DNA of 64,000 bases from Archegozetes longisetosus (GCA_018873245.2 JAEMBT020000005.1:4698001-4762000); one strand, 5' to 3'. Numbered from the stretch's first letter, positions 47,701 through 64,000 are shown. Numbers and translations: made by a program. Notes: a model not told the origin generated them from the sequence alone.

Positions 47701-48493
47701 TCAATAATTGGCTCTTTGTTTGGTTTTCGTCAAATGTGTGGCTCTTATGTACTGATTGTTTGGAAAAATGATTTATGAATAGAAGCCATGGATAATTGAA
47801 TTGAAAATTTAGATATCGGGCGAATGAAATTTAGTTTTTTGTTGCATAACCTATATTACAGTCATTAGAAATGATGATACACTAATCTTTAAGCACGATT
47901 CAGTAGTGCAAATCTTCAATCAAATTTTGTTTTCTGTTCATTCCGCTATCAATTTTTTTTATAATAATTATTCAAACAAATAACAGTTCCAAATGTCTAA
48001 CCGAAAGACAGTCACAGTTTCTGATTCAAACTCACTGTTAATCTTTGATTTGTTGGCATAATTACTACATATAATAATTATGTCTAATAATAATATACAC
48101 AAAACTATCAAATCATCAGCGATTCACTTGAAAGTCTGAAACAAATGATGAGAAGCGAACACATGATGATCACGAATGAAGATCGAATTTAACGAAAAGT
48201 CCATAAAACGAGTGGCCAGTCAGTCAGTAATGCATTAGTCGGTGAGAAAATGACTGTCATCTCATTCCTTAGAATAATCTGAATCTTAAGGTGAAGGTCA
48301 AACAGAAACAAGTCTTGAACTTCCGCACCATCAAAATAATTTGATTCAAAATAGAAATTAATAATAGAGTGAAATAATAATAATATTAATAATACTAAAC
48401 AATTAAATAAATGGTAATCTCCTACTAAAAGTTTGTTTATAATGATTTTCAATCTAATAGCTCTTCTGATTGATTCCACTGGCAGTCATCGAG
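44764..48493. other. Region between alpha-actinin and MARK 3' end
   Basis: About 3.7 kb with the alpha-actinin promoter and 5' UTR at the left and the MARK 3' UTR at the right. Just upstream of the alpha-actinin ATG the same frame stays open to a stop near 45180, but it has no ATG beyond 44790. No other gene was recognised; the remainder is plain AT-rich sequence. Confidence 0.6.
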
Positions 48494-52298
<3,805 letters not shown>

Positions 52299-55200
52299 CC
52301 CTTGGTTTGTGATTTGATATCAAATACTAATTGTGTTGAATGCCTAACACGACATATCTATTGATTTAAACGTAAGAGCAATCAATTAGCGATTGATTGA
52401 ATAAACGAATAAATGAATAAAATGAATATAAAATGAACATAAAATGAATTTGTTGACATAATAAAAGATAATTAGAAAGAAAAATATGAAAGAGATAATG
52501 GTTAGAGATGAGAATAAAGTAAATACTCACATAATTAAATCTTAAAAACTGTAGACGTATTGAAAAGACTTGCGATATATACTATTTTCTGACAAAAACT
52601 AATGAGTTGAGAGAAGAAAAAAATTGTAATACAAATGCAGAACAAGTGGATTGAGTGTTGGATGAGAAGGCGAATCAATGACCCGAAGAAGTGGTTAATG
52701 GAATGAATGGTTGGTAAGAGGATTAGACATAAAATACTATTTAAATATTAAATCAATAGTAATCAAAACGATTGCAAGACTTAAGTAGAAAAAGTTTTCA
52801 GAATAAATACATTAATTATTAATTATTAATTCAATGGTTATTTAAACGTTTCAATTATTCACTTAATTTATTTGAGGCATTCATTGATTATTAATAATTT
52901 GGATTTGATTTGAAGCACAAAATAATAATAATAATAATAATAGCAATAGAATAGTGAGTGACGGATATGTTATACACTATTAGTAATAGAGAATCACCTG
53001 AAAGAATGGGTACAAAACATACCTTCTATTCTAACACTGCTTTACAATCAAAAGCCATTGCATTCAATGCTATCAAAGAAAATGTCTGAATCAATATTTC
53101 AAAAATGTCTGTACAACCTGTTAGAGGTCTCAACCGCTACTCACTGCAACACACACTAATTTCAGTCAAGTTTAATCGTTTTTAAACTCCAACACTTTAT
53201 TTCTGACTATAAACTTAATTATTAATCAATTTTCAATCGAAATATGATCGTACGAATGATGAATTGAAAATTTGATTCCAGTTAAATACTTTTGTTCGTC
53301 ACTTCGAGTAATTCAAAATGAATTACCCGGTTTGGTAGATGATTATCGAAAATATTTGAAGCAAATGTTGATAAAAGTTAAAGTTGTGGAAAGCAGAATG
53401 AATTTAAACAACGATTAAGAGTAGATGAACAAAAGTTGATAAAGTTGGTAAAGTTGGTCTAAAATAATTGGTATAAGAAGAGAATTAAAGGGAGTAAATA
53501 TGAAAATCATGTTTTGATGCCTATAGTTGAAAAGTATAGGACATGCGCAGAGTGCGGACATGGTATGTAACCTATCGTATTGTAGTTGAAGCTTAACTAA
53601 AAAAGTTTTCAGTTCATTCTCTTATTTCTTTCAAACTTCAATTCACAATTGAATGAGTCATCAGTGACTTAATGATTAAGAAATACCCCCAGGAAAGGAA
53701 CGAACAGGTGCAACAACTGGTTTGAAAGACATTCATACATTTTTAAAGATATATTAGCAATACTTTAGCGAATATTAAATATAATAAACTTAAACAAGAA
53801 GTGATTTACATGCGACGGAGAGGTCCGCCACTGCTTACGAGGCAGCAAACCATTCAAACCGACTTGTGTGCTCGACAGGCTTATGTCTTAGGTTATTGAG
53901 GCGACAGTTTGTGAGTCAAGCAATAGTATGTTGAAGCATGAATGAGAAGAGGGCGGAATTGAGTGAAACAAGCTAAATAATCTTAAGCATGTAAGCTAAT
54001 AACCCTTCCTCAGCTAGCTAGCTAGCTAAATAACCCTTTCTCACCTTCCTAGCTAACTTGCGGACAGTAACAATGTAAACAACACTGCTCGACCTAACTA
54101 ATTCAGCACACGCTTATTGAGTTACATTTTGTATCAGGAATAATAATTAACCCCAAATATCATACAGAAACTTGACTCAAACAAAAGTTTCAAAAATTTG
54201 TTAATCGATCAGATAATTTTGATTTATACAACTGTTCTCGTCAAGTTTATGAGATACGGAAGTTTAGGTAAACTTGAAATAATTGCAAGTTGAAAAAACG
54301 GAGTTAAGTTCAGTAATATACTGAAAGAAAAGTAGAGTTGACAGCATCCTGCTAAAGTGAAACCTTTAATCTCGCAACTGAAAAGTGCTTGGTTAGGCTA
54401 GGTTGGCATAAGAATGACTAAATTCAAATAAAGCGGCTTAACTCAAGAACACTTTAATCTAGTTCTCATTCCTAGCCAAACAAAGATACAACTTATTATT
54501 TGAGACTAAATTATCGAATGCATAAAAGCAGTTAAAGCCAGACTTTAATCAAACGTTTTGATAATTGTTGCATAACTTGTTGCTTAAAGAAAAAATTACC
54601 TTCAAATGAATTTAGGCTAACGATGAATTTGAACGATATGTGCTTTTCTGCTGATTTGAATTTTGAATGAAATTATTAACTATTGAAAAGTCTAAAAAAA
54701 TTCAATATTATGTTTAAATAAAGCATTGCTTGTAATTAAACCATTGATTGAGTTTAGAGGAAATAACTAATTATTAGACATTGTAGTGGATGAGAAAATA
54801 AAGGCATGAATAGAATTCTAGGATATGTCAGACGTTTTTTCATGATTTATAATTATTTTTGGCAACTGGGTCGAGCTTTGAGACGCTTTAAGCTCACAAT
54901 TATTCGGCTTCAAGGTTTGTAAGACACTTAACAATTAAGTTATGTCATAATTAAACACTTTATTACTTAATATCAGCAGAAACTTAACATATGTTTAGCC
55001 CATAAACAAATTGGAAAAAAAGTAAATTTATTAGAATTAAGAACATAATCAATACAGGAATAAAGAGATCCCAAGCAGATCTGAAAAAGATTTAGCAGAT
55101 TAGAATTAGCAATATTTTAGCATAAGATTGACTAATGAACTAGACTGATTATATTTAACAATACTGTACGAAGAGATAAAATTAAACTTTCATACATAAC

Positions 55201-55401
55201 TAGCTATTCATATCCTATAAACTGACACATATTCTAATCAAGTTATATATTTTACATGACAAAGATATAAAGAAAAAAATCCATAATTCAATACTAGCTG
55301 TAACTGATATTTTTGCTGAGATTGTTTCTGAAAAGTAGATAAATTGATATACTTATAAGATATTGAGTTGAAAAAATTATTAAAAGCTACGCACAAGTTG
55401 T

Positions 55402-55541
55402 TATACAATAGAACCTCTAACTTTCAGATGAACTTAAGTGGAGTTTTAAAAACAATATAAAAGCCGATAGAAACGAGAATTGATTATTGAATTTTAAAAC
55501 GACTTAAGCGCATGAAGAAGTTAGAGAAAGATTTTAATATA
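55402..55541. repeat. MITE-like inverted repeat, family B, copy 2 (about 140 bp)
   Basis: Left aacctctaactttcagatga and right (minus strand) tctctaacttcttcatgcg are inverse, followed on both arms by cttaagt and ttttaaaa blocks. Length and ends match the element at 28400-28540. Confidence 0.6.
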
Positions 55542-56031
55542 TTTATAATATTTATAATAAAAGTGTAGGCTATACTACATCCATAAGCATCAGTTTTGCA
55601 TGTAACATATCGTAACTCAATACAATTTATACAAACTTTCTCGTTAAGGATCTAATAAAAATGAGTACAGATTAAGGATTACATCATATAAAAGCTAATT
55701 ATTTCCAACAAAATTGCATCACATAAAGCAATATAATAAAAAGGACTTAAATCAGAACAATTAGTTACATAAACAAGAGTTGTAGAGACAATTATTTAGA
55801 CAGTTGTACAGAATTTGCGTTCATCCCAAAAATAAATATGAATTTATAACTCAAAATTGAGTGTTACCTTCTTAACCAGATTTAATACCAATATTTATTA
55901 TATAGACTATCAATTGATATAAAATACATGCGATGAGTTGTGAAAATTATGACTTCAAATCAAAACATTTAACACAAAAATTAAATGAATAGAATTGAAA
56001 TTCCGATATATCATGTCTTAATTGCTGTTAC

Positions 56032-56037
56032 TTTATT
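56032..56037 (-). terminator. Candidate poly(A) signal of reticulon
   Basis: AATAAA on the minus strand, about 55 bases past the stop codon at 56091. Confidence 0.6.
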
Positions 56038-56090
56038 GAAATAGTGTTTCGTAAAGATTTAGGCATAACTGGTATACGTAGTTACTGGTA

Positions 56091-59000
56091 TTAATTTTCC
56101 TTATCCTTTTTGGCTGGGAACGGAATTTTAGCTCTCACTCTGTCAAAGAATCCATTAAAGAATGGTATTAAACAATCGAATTAAAGCTTTAAGTGATGTA
56201 TTGATTCAGATTGCTTACTTAGATGTTATCTCATTAATTTGAGTGCAGGCAAGGTTTAAATATTGGTCGATCTGCGTCTTATTCATTTCGTAGACTTTTG
56301 GCAGTGAAAATGTCGCCAAATAAGCCAATATAACAAGCGTCAGACCATTAAACCACGAGCCAATGTATGTTAAACACCAGAATAAGACAACAAACTTTCA
56401 AATAGATAAAACTCATTAGATTTCAATCCAAGTCTAGTTTGAGTTTCAGTTGAAATCAATTAGTATTCAACTGAAAGAAAACAAAGATTAGACTTAGGAA
56501 TTACTTTGAGAGAGTCAACGATGTCTTCGACGAGAAAAACGCTTCGGAGTTTGTTAATAGTGCAGTTGACGTGCGTGAGTAAGGAATCGACAATCTGATG
56601 GATGCGTTCGTTTGAAGGAGTGATTTCGAGCTCTAAATATTCCCTAGGAAAGTGGATGAAAATAAGTGAAATTATAAGAATTAGAGAGATGTGGACTAAC
56701 TTGAAAGGATGTCCTTCATTGGTTTTCTGAACGGCCTGTAGTATGTTTTTGTAAATCCTGAAAGAGAGTGTCACAGAGAGAGAAGCCAGTGATGCATAAG
56801 CGACCACTGAAATTATCGAAAAAAAGGTCAGAGAGAGCAGGATTGCAAGTCCAGAACCAAAAACAATTCCGCTCTTCTTCGGGTCTCTCCAGTAGACTAA
56901 TTCAGCAACTGTTTAAACCAAACATCAATTAATAATTGATCAAATTAAATGGTATGTGAGTAATACATTTGATATTAGTAAGGCTTATCAATAAGTTATT
57001 ATGAGATGAGTGTTTTTCAACCATATTCGAAGATCTAACTGAAATTAGACTGAAAACTAACTCAAATAGAAATGAAAAAAACGGTATAACGGAACGATTT
57101 GGATATAGAGTATCAAAGTTTAAGTGTATTTTGTTTTTGTCAGATATATAGCCTGTGGTTTAAGGACGAAAGAGGAGTGAGCACTGTTCAGAACCAAAAC
57201 AAACGAAATATCGATCGGTTTGGTTTGAATGTAGTATATAGAAGACCAACGCCAATATATTAATGCACTTGAAAAATACACGTAAAAGTCCGTCTCTTAT
57301 CGGTTATGTATTAAAATTTTCAATAAACAACAAACCAATAATCGTATGAAAACAATGGATAAATAGATAAAATGAGGTCTGAAAATGCAAAAAAACCTTT
57401 AAATAACATCTGTATTATTATTTGTGCTGACATGAAAGAAAATTAAATTTAGTCGAGAGTGAAGGAATTAAAAAGGCTGAGCCCTAGATTAATGACTGAA
57501 GAAGCAAATATTAAAAATATTGCAATAGAGCTAAAAGCTGGATAATCACCTTAATGTATTGATTTGAGATATTTTATACTTTAAAAGCAAGTTCTCAATT
57601 GAAAATTTGATAAGTAGCAACTGAGGACTGATTTGCAAAATTGAAGGTGAAGTTAGCAAATAAGTATTAAACGAGAATTGGCAAATATATATTTTAAACA
57701 TAATGGAGATGATTTAGACTTAGTATTTTAAAAGCTAACATTTAACTATGCAATGTTTCAAGTGGAACCTGTTCTTTGCTGTGTTACTCAACTGAGTCTA
57801 AATTAACAAAAAAAACCCCTTCAACAGGGAGTACGACAAAAATAATGACAAACTGAAAAGGTTTAAACGAAGGAATAAAGCGTGAATCAAGCAACAAATA
57901 ATAGAGGAGATGAATTTGTAAAAATGTTAAGATTGCTTAAAAGGAAAGTGCAAATTTAATTCCAGTACTATCAATAAAAGCTATATTTAATGTATTTCGT
58001 AATGTGGATAACTGCAACGCATTCTTCGAAAGCACATACAAGAGATAATCGTCTAAAACAAGAATCAAAAAGCTAAAACAAGAGAAGTCATCGGAGCGTG
58101 AGGTTTAATGATAGCTTAATTGTAAATTCACATAAGAGTATAGGAAAAGAGAAAAAAAGCCAAAACACTATGAAAGGCATGAGAGAATAGTGAACACTAT
58201 TTTGGTTACCTTTGGTAGCAACAACACTATACCATCTATTGTCTGCTTTTAATGTCACTGAATTAGGTTCCATTTTCAACTGTTATTCAATCAAACTGGT
58301 AAATTAACAAAATCAAACACTTAAATGAATGATGAATGATCGAAAGAGTAGATGATTAGATCAGTCAGTAGACGAATGGATAGAAAGATCAGTCATTAAA
58401 AATGATTTCAATTATAGTGAGAATGAATAGCAACAGAACTTGCATTACAAGGAAAGTAAAGCTAATGCAAGGGAAGAGCCAGTGAAAAATCGAAACCTAT
58501 GAGAAACGCGCGAATTGGCAGAAATAGAGGAAGAGCTCAACATAAAAACGGGAGGCGACGCAAACGCTGTCTCTAGTGTGGATCAGCTGTGCTTTCTATT
58601 GCTTTCTTATCTATCCAAATAGTGGAAAACATGAACCAACGGAACCAAAATCACAAGACCAGAGTCGGGCGAGTAGTCAGACAAGTGTTTTACAATTAAA
58701 ATATTATGTAACTGAACAACTAATTGTTTTAATAACTAGAATAAGTGTTTATAACCGAAATAAGTTAATATTCATCGGACTAGTTATTCGAGTAGAATCT
58801 ATTTAGCAATCAAAATCTAATGATACTGAGATAAGCACGGCATTCAAATTATATTAAAAGGTGACATTCAAGTTGATATGGTCGAGTCATTGCTAGTGTC
58901 ATATTTTTAATTAAAATAACATTAGAGACAGCACCTTATAGTACTCTAAAACTATATGAATTTCACTACAACAGCTTTAAGCAATTCAATTTTTCTAATT

Positions 59001-62000
59001 GAGGCTAATTTGAAAATGACACTTCAGATAATCATTTCAACTAATAAAATAATTCAAATTAAGTTTAAATGGACTGGTAGCTTAAAATAAAAACAAACAA
59101 TTAATAGTTAATTTAAATGGTAGATAATTGGAATAATCTATATTGTTATCAGAGTGATTAACATCAATTATTAGTTGAACAATCTATAGAAGTAAATGAG
59201 TTTTAATGAGATTGTTCGATGTGACTGTACGTAGTGATAATTTAGCACATAGTATGTGATATTAATACCAACTCATGCTTTGTAGATATGGAGCGAATAA
59301 AAGATAAGCAATTTATAAATAGCATATATATTGCATGCGCTGGAATACACGTGCACAGATGAGAACTTTGTTCAGAAACAGCAGGTCATGCTTAGACACA
59401 ATTGCAAGCAAGTTTAAAGTGCATTTTTAGTCATAAAAATGCAGCAAAAGCTCAGTTCGATATAAAATAATTCAACTCTTATGCATTTATATTGTTTACT
59501 CATCTCATTATAACAGATCTTAAATGCAGTTAACTAGCGATTTATTTATTTGTTGTTAATGAGAGAGCGGAGTGAAGAGTAGTTTATTTATAGATATTGA
59601 GAAATTATAAGCGTAGTCTTACCCGTAGGATTCAACTGTTTTGGGTTAAACCAGGCACCTAAAAATGCGGACATAAAATGCATTGGTTATTTATAACTTG
59701 ATTAGATAGAAAACAAACTCTTCTACTTCTATACTACACTTTAAATATTATTTCTATTTTAGTTTATTAACCAATATTAACAGATAATCTAACTTATCGC
59801 TACTCTCTTTCCAACTTAGTTAATTACTTTTAGTTCGTTAATTTTAATTCTTTTAATCAATACTTAACAGAAGCAGTTTTGAAAAGCGATAAGCAACAGA
59901 CAGAAGCATATGTTTTAAGCAACGTTTAGCTGCAATTTTAAAAAGCATGCTTTCACGGGATTACCCAATCCATCCGTTTTACTAAACTATTGAAAAGATT
60001 CCTAATTTTGGGCAAAACTTTTAGATATGTTAAAAATAACAATTTCCATTAATAGGAACGTTGAAAATACATAAAACGTGTAGAATTCAATTACGCAATC
60101 GTCAAACTAATTGCAGCCAATGATTCATTCATCAAACATTACCGTATGTTTTGTCCCCATTAGTCATACTTTTGAACTAATTACAAAATTGAATTCGATC
60201 AACAATTAAATTTAATAAAAAAACAAGAACTAAGACCGAATTGCAAATGGAGACCAGAGGGAAAGTTTTGAAATAAGAAAATTGTGGAAAATTTGAGAGA
60301 CTACGAAAACTGATGCGGTCATCAGTTAAGAGGACTTGAGTCAAACCAAAATTAAACATTCGTAGTTAACATCCGTTGTATTGAAACAATTAATTAATTA
60401 ATTAATTAATTAAACTATTAATAAATGTATTAATATATCAATAGTAGTGAACTCACTTGGCCCGAAAGGACATGTTGCGCATTCGCCACTTGTAGTGCTG
60501 GTCGCTTGTGATTGTTGCTTAGCCATAGTTTTAGCAATAATTGGGACAAACGATGTTTCAGGTGACTCTTTAGAATGAGTTTGCTCGAGTTGAGTGGTAG
60601 TCTTCGAAAGTTCGGAGCCTTCAACAAATTGAAAGGGTTGTTGAGAAGAAATAGAAGTAGGACTGATGTTAGTTGTAGTAGAAAGAGTCTCTAAATTTGG
60701 TGGTTCAGTCGACGTAAAATCAGTCTCGTTGTGATTCGTAGTAGTAGAGTCAGTACTATTAGCGATGCTATCATTCAAACTGACTGTTTCTGCAAACGTA
60801 TGCGTTGGCAAAGTGGAGACGTCAGCACTAGAGGTCACTACATATGAGTCTTCTCTTTTATCTAAGGGACCATCAGATTCGCTACTGGTTTGGGAGTGGT
60901 TTCGATCGCGTTTTGCATCAATTACCTCAACGCTATGACTAATATCTGTCATGTTAGGTAACAATTCAGGACTACTTATGTCCAGATCTAATAAATTACT
61001 TTTTTCTTCACTCGATGAAACCCCAAAATCTGTGGACACCATTTCTGAAGGCGTGTAGCCAGAAAAGTCTTCATTTACCTTGCTTTGAACCACTTTTTTC
61101 TCAGGTGTTCGAAACGGATCCGAACTACTGAGACCATAATCGGAAATATTCTCTAGACTTTGATCGGTTTGAGAGTCAATTCTCAGATCACTTTCAACGC
61201 CATAGTTCTGAGCTCCCAAAGCATTTGAATTTCTAGGCAATTCACAAAAAACTTCTTCGTTACCTCTACTTTCAATTTGAGAGTCAATTCTCAGATCACT
61301 TGCGATGCCATAGTCTTGAGCTCTCAAAACGTCTGAGTCTTCAGACAATTGGTACAAAACTTCTTCATTACCTCTATTGTCAGTTTGAGAACCAATTCTC
61401 AGATCACTTTCAATGCCATAGTTCTGAGCTCTTAAAGCATCTGAATCTTCAGAAAATTGATACAGAAGTTCTTCGTTACCTCTACTTTCAATCTGAGAGT
61501 CAATTTTCAGATCACTTGCGATGCCATAGTCTTGAGCTCTCAAAGCATCCGAGTCTTCAGGCAATTGATATAAAATTTGTTCATTACCTTTACTTTCAGT
61601 TTGAATGAGGGGTTCATTAGATTGAGGGCTTGCGGTAAACAACAGATCAGATTCAATGTTGGCCTCGTTAACAGTGGCACGACTTTCATATTTATTCGGC
61701 TCTCCTTCTAACGAATCTTCTTCTTCCTCCTCCTCCTCTTCGTACTCTTCTTCGTATTGATAGGCATCAAACGGTTGCTGTAGTTGTTGTGGTTGTTGTC
61801 CAGAACTGAGATTTTGTTCGGTGGCTTCTCCAATGTTTTGATTGAATTGTTGATCGAAGACATCCATAGGAACTGATTGTCGACTGGTTTGTAATCCCAA
61901 TTCGAATTGATCTAAATGCTTGTCTTGTTTTATCTGAGTTTGAGATTCGAGAGCATTGCTGATGAGTTGCTGTGAGACATTAGCGGCTACTCTTTGTTCC

Positions 62001-62101
62001 GGCGTCTCCACATCTATATCAGATCTGAACTCCTGATTATTCTCGATAATTGTCTGTGGATTTGATCCAAAATGAAGATCACTTTGACCTGATTGATCCA
62101 T
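56091..62101 (-). CDS. Rtnl1: Reticulon, ER-tubule shaping protein (long form; short form from inner start)
   Basis: Long form exons, minus strand: 62101-60457, 59658-59623 (36 nt), 56908-56701, 56643-56505, 56394-56219 and 56139-56091, giving 750 aa, all in phase. The last four exons form the reticulon homology domain: VAELVYWRDPKKSG..., a first long hydrophobic hairpin, the loop GHPFKEYLELE...HVNCTINKLR..FLVEDIVDSLK, and a second hairpin FVVLFWCLTYIGSWFNGLTL. A basic tail KIPFPAKKDKEN closes it. The two hairpins wedge into the ER membrane and curve it into tubules. The long first exon is acidic and glutamine-rich, has a run of Glu (about 117-128) and four 36-aa repeats (166-309), and ends in a cysteine pair CATCPFGPS. 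It is specific to the long form. The ending lacks a clear KKXX motif. Invertebrate reticulons commonly have several first exons like this. Confidence 0.95.
58210..58273 (-). CDS. Rtnl1: Alternative first exon of reticulon (short form, 211 aa)
   Basis: Encodes MEPNSVTLKADNRWYSVVAT then K, ending AAAG|GTAACC in phase 1, the same phase as the 36-nt exon before the shared domain. It splices to the acceptor at 56909-56910 to give a 211-aa protein. A CG-rich patch at about 58505-58590 just upstream is a likely promoter for this form. Confidence 0.88.
60387..60414. repeat. (TTAA)n microsatellite
   Basis: About seven copies of TTAA, in the reticulon long-form intron, some 45 bases from the donor of the long exon. 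Confidence 0.85.
61175..61606 (-). repeat. Four tandem 108-bp coding repeats in reticulon exon 1
   Basis: Each unit encodes 36 residues of the form SQIESRGNEELLYQFSEDSD then ALRAQNYGIESDLRIG. The copies begin at residues 166, 202, 238 and 274 with exact 36-residue spacing. The copy nearest the C-terminus has diverged most. No indels. Confidence 0.93.
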
Positions 62102-63509
62102 ATTTTTATCGTTGAATTAACGATATATTAATTGAGAAAACTTGTGACAAAAGTATTAATTGAAATGAAGATGAATAGAAACAATAATTTGGTGAAATAC
62201 GAGAAGAATTACGACTGAAGACGCAATAACTCTTAACATAAACAAAAATTAAAAAGTGTAGACCTGGCGAATGTTGTCTTCAAATTGACTAAAGTTGGAG
62301 TGAATGTTAGTAATGTTTGTGAAGTAATAGTCACTCACTATTAAAGCGAATAAGAGTCACTCGCTATCAAAGCAATACATACAATACAGCATTGAGTGTG
62401 TGTTTGCGCGAATCACTCAATCGCAGACTCAACACAACATTACATAGCGTTAAACCGAATGCCGCAGAATCTCACGTCATCGCATTGATCGTATTCTGGG
62501 CTTCGGTTGTAGGCGTTGGAGACTACTCTTTCATATGATAGTGTTAGACGAGTTAGGTTTAGACAAGATGCAAAGTTAGGTATATAGAAAAATATGTATA
62601 ACAGTATGTTTGTGTATGGAAATTAGTCTGAAAAGTTGTTGGCAACTTATTTTATGTAATACTTGCAATAATTGTTGTAGAGTATGAATTATACTTCTAG
62701 AATATGAACTATACTTTTCTGTTTGTTCATCCGAAACAAGACTGGTTTAGGCAGTAGGTTAAACCAATGACCGGCTCTACCTCTCACCATTTAAGCTAAA
62801 TATCTGAAAATCATCCATGCGTTACAGCTCATAGTGAAAATCTATGACTAATTGTATTACAAAAGATTTTATTATTGGCAACAATGATTTCCACTCAATT
62901 TTAGTCCCTGCTGTAAGGTTCAATTGTTAGCCGTAAAGTTGTGATTAGAATTTTTCATTTAGCATATTCATGACACAATAGTCAACCTAAAAACAAAACT
63001 ATAATACAACTTTGTGACAGGTTCAAACTACATAAAACGCTTGCATCAATTATCTAATACATTATGTCTCGTGTATATGTCTCCAGTTATACCCGTGTGT
63101 CCCTCTGTCTCACTCTGACTATATTTCTAGTCTTCAGTACATCTGTTCAAATATTTGATGTATTTGCTAGAATCTCATGTCACATTTTTCATATCATGTC
63201 TTACGTCAGAATCAATTATTTCTGTTCAGGTTTTGAAAGTAAACTTTAAAAATGATTTTTATATAACCTTATTTATTAATTTATGCAGTTTTATTTTAAT
63301 CTTAATGATTTATGAGTTGTTATAAATGCAACAATTGTAACAATTTTATGTCTATACAATTAAATGATAAAATCAACAAAATTTATTTAAATACTAATGA
63401 GGTTTAAGTTAAAAAAACAATGAAGATTGTTTCGATGCATGCATTCAAATTAAATGATATATAAATATAAAAATCTGTCAAAATCGACAGTTGAGAATAA
63501 GATAAAAAT
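62102..63509. other. Region between the SNAPC5-like 3' end and reticulon long-form start
   Basis: About 1.4 kb. The CG-containing stretch at about 62395-62525 is the likely promoter of the long reticulon transcript; it includes TCACGTCA near 62474, close to a CREB-type site. The rest is AT-rich, with no gene. TTTATT at about 63379 (AATAAA on minus) may be the SNAPC5-like poly(A) signal. Confidence 0.5.
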
Positions 63510-63994
63510 TTAGTCATCATCATCATCATCATCTGACTCTTCCTCAACTTGATTGCCCCCAGAGGCAAGCTTAAGCAATACTTTACTGACATCTAATTCA
63601 ATAGTTTCCGCGACAGCCTTGGGATGATTTTGATCATCAAAATCATCATTTAGTGGGAAAGAATCAACAATGGGTACTTCGATGGGACGACTAGGTGTTC
63701 CGCTACTGAAGTAGTTATTGGTATTAACTTGCTCGACTTGTTCCTCTTCGATCTCTCTGTTGACACCTAATAATCATTAGTCAAGTATTAATAAGCATAA
63801 GAAATAATGTAAACACATTAATTACTATTCATATCACTTTTATCCTTCAAGATCTTCAAAAGAGATAGTTCTTCGACTTGTAATCTATTTTTCTGATCTT
63901 CAATCTTACGCAGCATTTCATCAATAAATCGTTTTTCTTCTGAAAGATAACGCATTTGTCTTATTTGGTCACGTATTTCGTCGGCTCTATTCAT
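63510..63994 (-). CDS. SNAPC5-like subunit of the snRNA-activating complex (possibly partial)
   Basis: Two minus-strand exons, 63994-63826 and 63766-63510, join in phase 1 (DMNS|VNRE) for about 141 aa. The N-terminal half is a coiled coil (EIRDQIRQMRYLSEEKRF..., then KNRLQVEELSLLKIL). The stretch QKNRLQVEELSL resembles the most conserved part of human SNAPC5/SNAP19. A linker includes TIELDVSKVLLKL, and the protein ends in a run of acidic residues (VEEESDDDDDDD), again like SNAPC5 with its Glu-rich tail. SNAPC5 helps hold together the complex that starts transcription of snRNA genes. Human SNAPC5 is 98 aa; this one is longer. The ATG at 63994 is six bases from the window edge and the frame is open to that edge, so the real start could lie outside. 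The resemblance is short; another small acidic coiled-coil protein is possible. Confidence 0.6.
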
Positions 63995-64000
63995 GTCGAA

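Larger units (their letters stand above)
52299..56090. other. Region between MARK 5' end and reticulon 3' end
   Basis: About 3.8 kb. An (AAT)n run lies near 52920-52945. A CG-rich patch at about 53810-53910 has, on the minus strand, a good donor (GCCTC|GTAAGC), so it could be an untranslated first exon of MARK. AGCTAGCTAGCTAGCT lies near 54014. A MITE-like element is at 55402-55541. No protein gene recognised. Confidence 0.5.

Noticed and set aside
53810-53910. CG-rich patch that looked like a tRNA or gene (GGTTTGAATGG on minus)
   Set aside because: No A-box or cloverleaf; better read as a possible untranslated MARK exon or promoter.
61300-61608. 102-codon plus-strand open frame with repeated RCHSLELSK-like segments
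   Set aside because: It is the antisense shadow of the reticulon 36-aa repeats; the minus frame is part of an in-phase gene.

Overview
This is a strongly AT-rich nuclear window from an animal. All protein genes are split by GT-AG introns, and every gene recognised is a metazoan single-copy-type gene (NFAT5-like, RDH13-like, MAX, CRIM1, GNPAT, PPM1A/B, alpha-actinin, MARK/Par-1, reticulon, SNAPC5-like). The compact conserved exons, the AT-rich introns and the reduced CRIM1 suggest an invertebrate, probably an arthropod; a mite or other chelicerate would fit. The species cannot be fixed from the sequence alone. No bacterial operons, CRISPR arrays or intact transposase genes were seen.

Layout, left to right. 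Positions 1-3164 (-) hold the N-terminal part of an NFAT5-type Rel-homology factor that runs off the left edge. 7156-10345 (+) is a five-exon RDH13-like retinol/short-chain dehydrogenase. 11142-12772 (-) is a five-exon MAX bHLH-zip factor. About 8 kb of repeat-rich non-coding DNA follows. 20856-23873 (+) is a five-exon, shortened CRIM1 (IGFBP, VWC and antistasin domains plus one membrane segment). 26124-28179 (-) is the peroxisomal ether-lipid enzyme GNPAT. 28180-31407 is crowded with fold-back repeats. 31408-34064 (+) is a PPM1A/B phosphatase with two one-base frameshifts in poly-T runs. 35120-44763 (-) is alpha-actinin with a mutually exclusive exon pair. 48494-52298 (-) is MARK/Par-1 kinase. 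56091-62101 (-) is a reticulon with two alternative first exons. 63510-63994 (-) is a short SNAPC5-like gene at the right edge.

Gene models were assembled by hand. Each internal splice junction was checked for GT/AG, reading phase and continuity of the conserved protein. Predicted lengths are RDH13-like 326 aa, MAX 222, CRIM1 583, GNPAT 642, alpha-actinin 890, MARK 783, reticulon long form 750 and short form 211, and SNAPC5-like about 141. The neighbours do not form a pathway; the order looks like an ordinary animal chromosome segment.

The most notable points are: (1) two +1 poly-T frameshifts about 55 bp apart in the PP2C core; (2) two same-length, same-phase 86-nt alternative exons at the CH2-rod junction of alpha-actinin; (3) GNPAT ending in KANL, the unusual peroxisomal signal of catalase; (4) four tandem 36-aa repeats in the reticulon long form; (5) several families of short inverted-repeat (MITE-like) elements, two of them present in more than one copy here. 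No clearly new multi-gene system was found.
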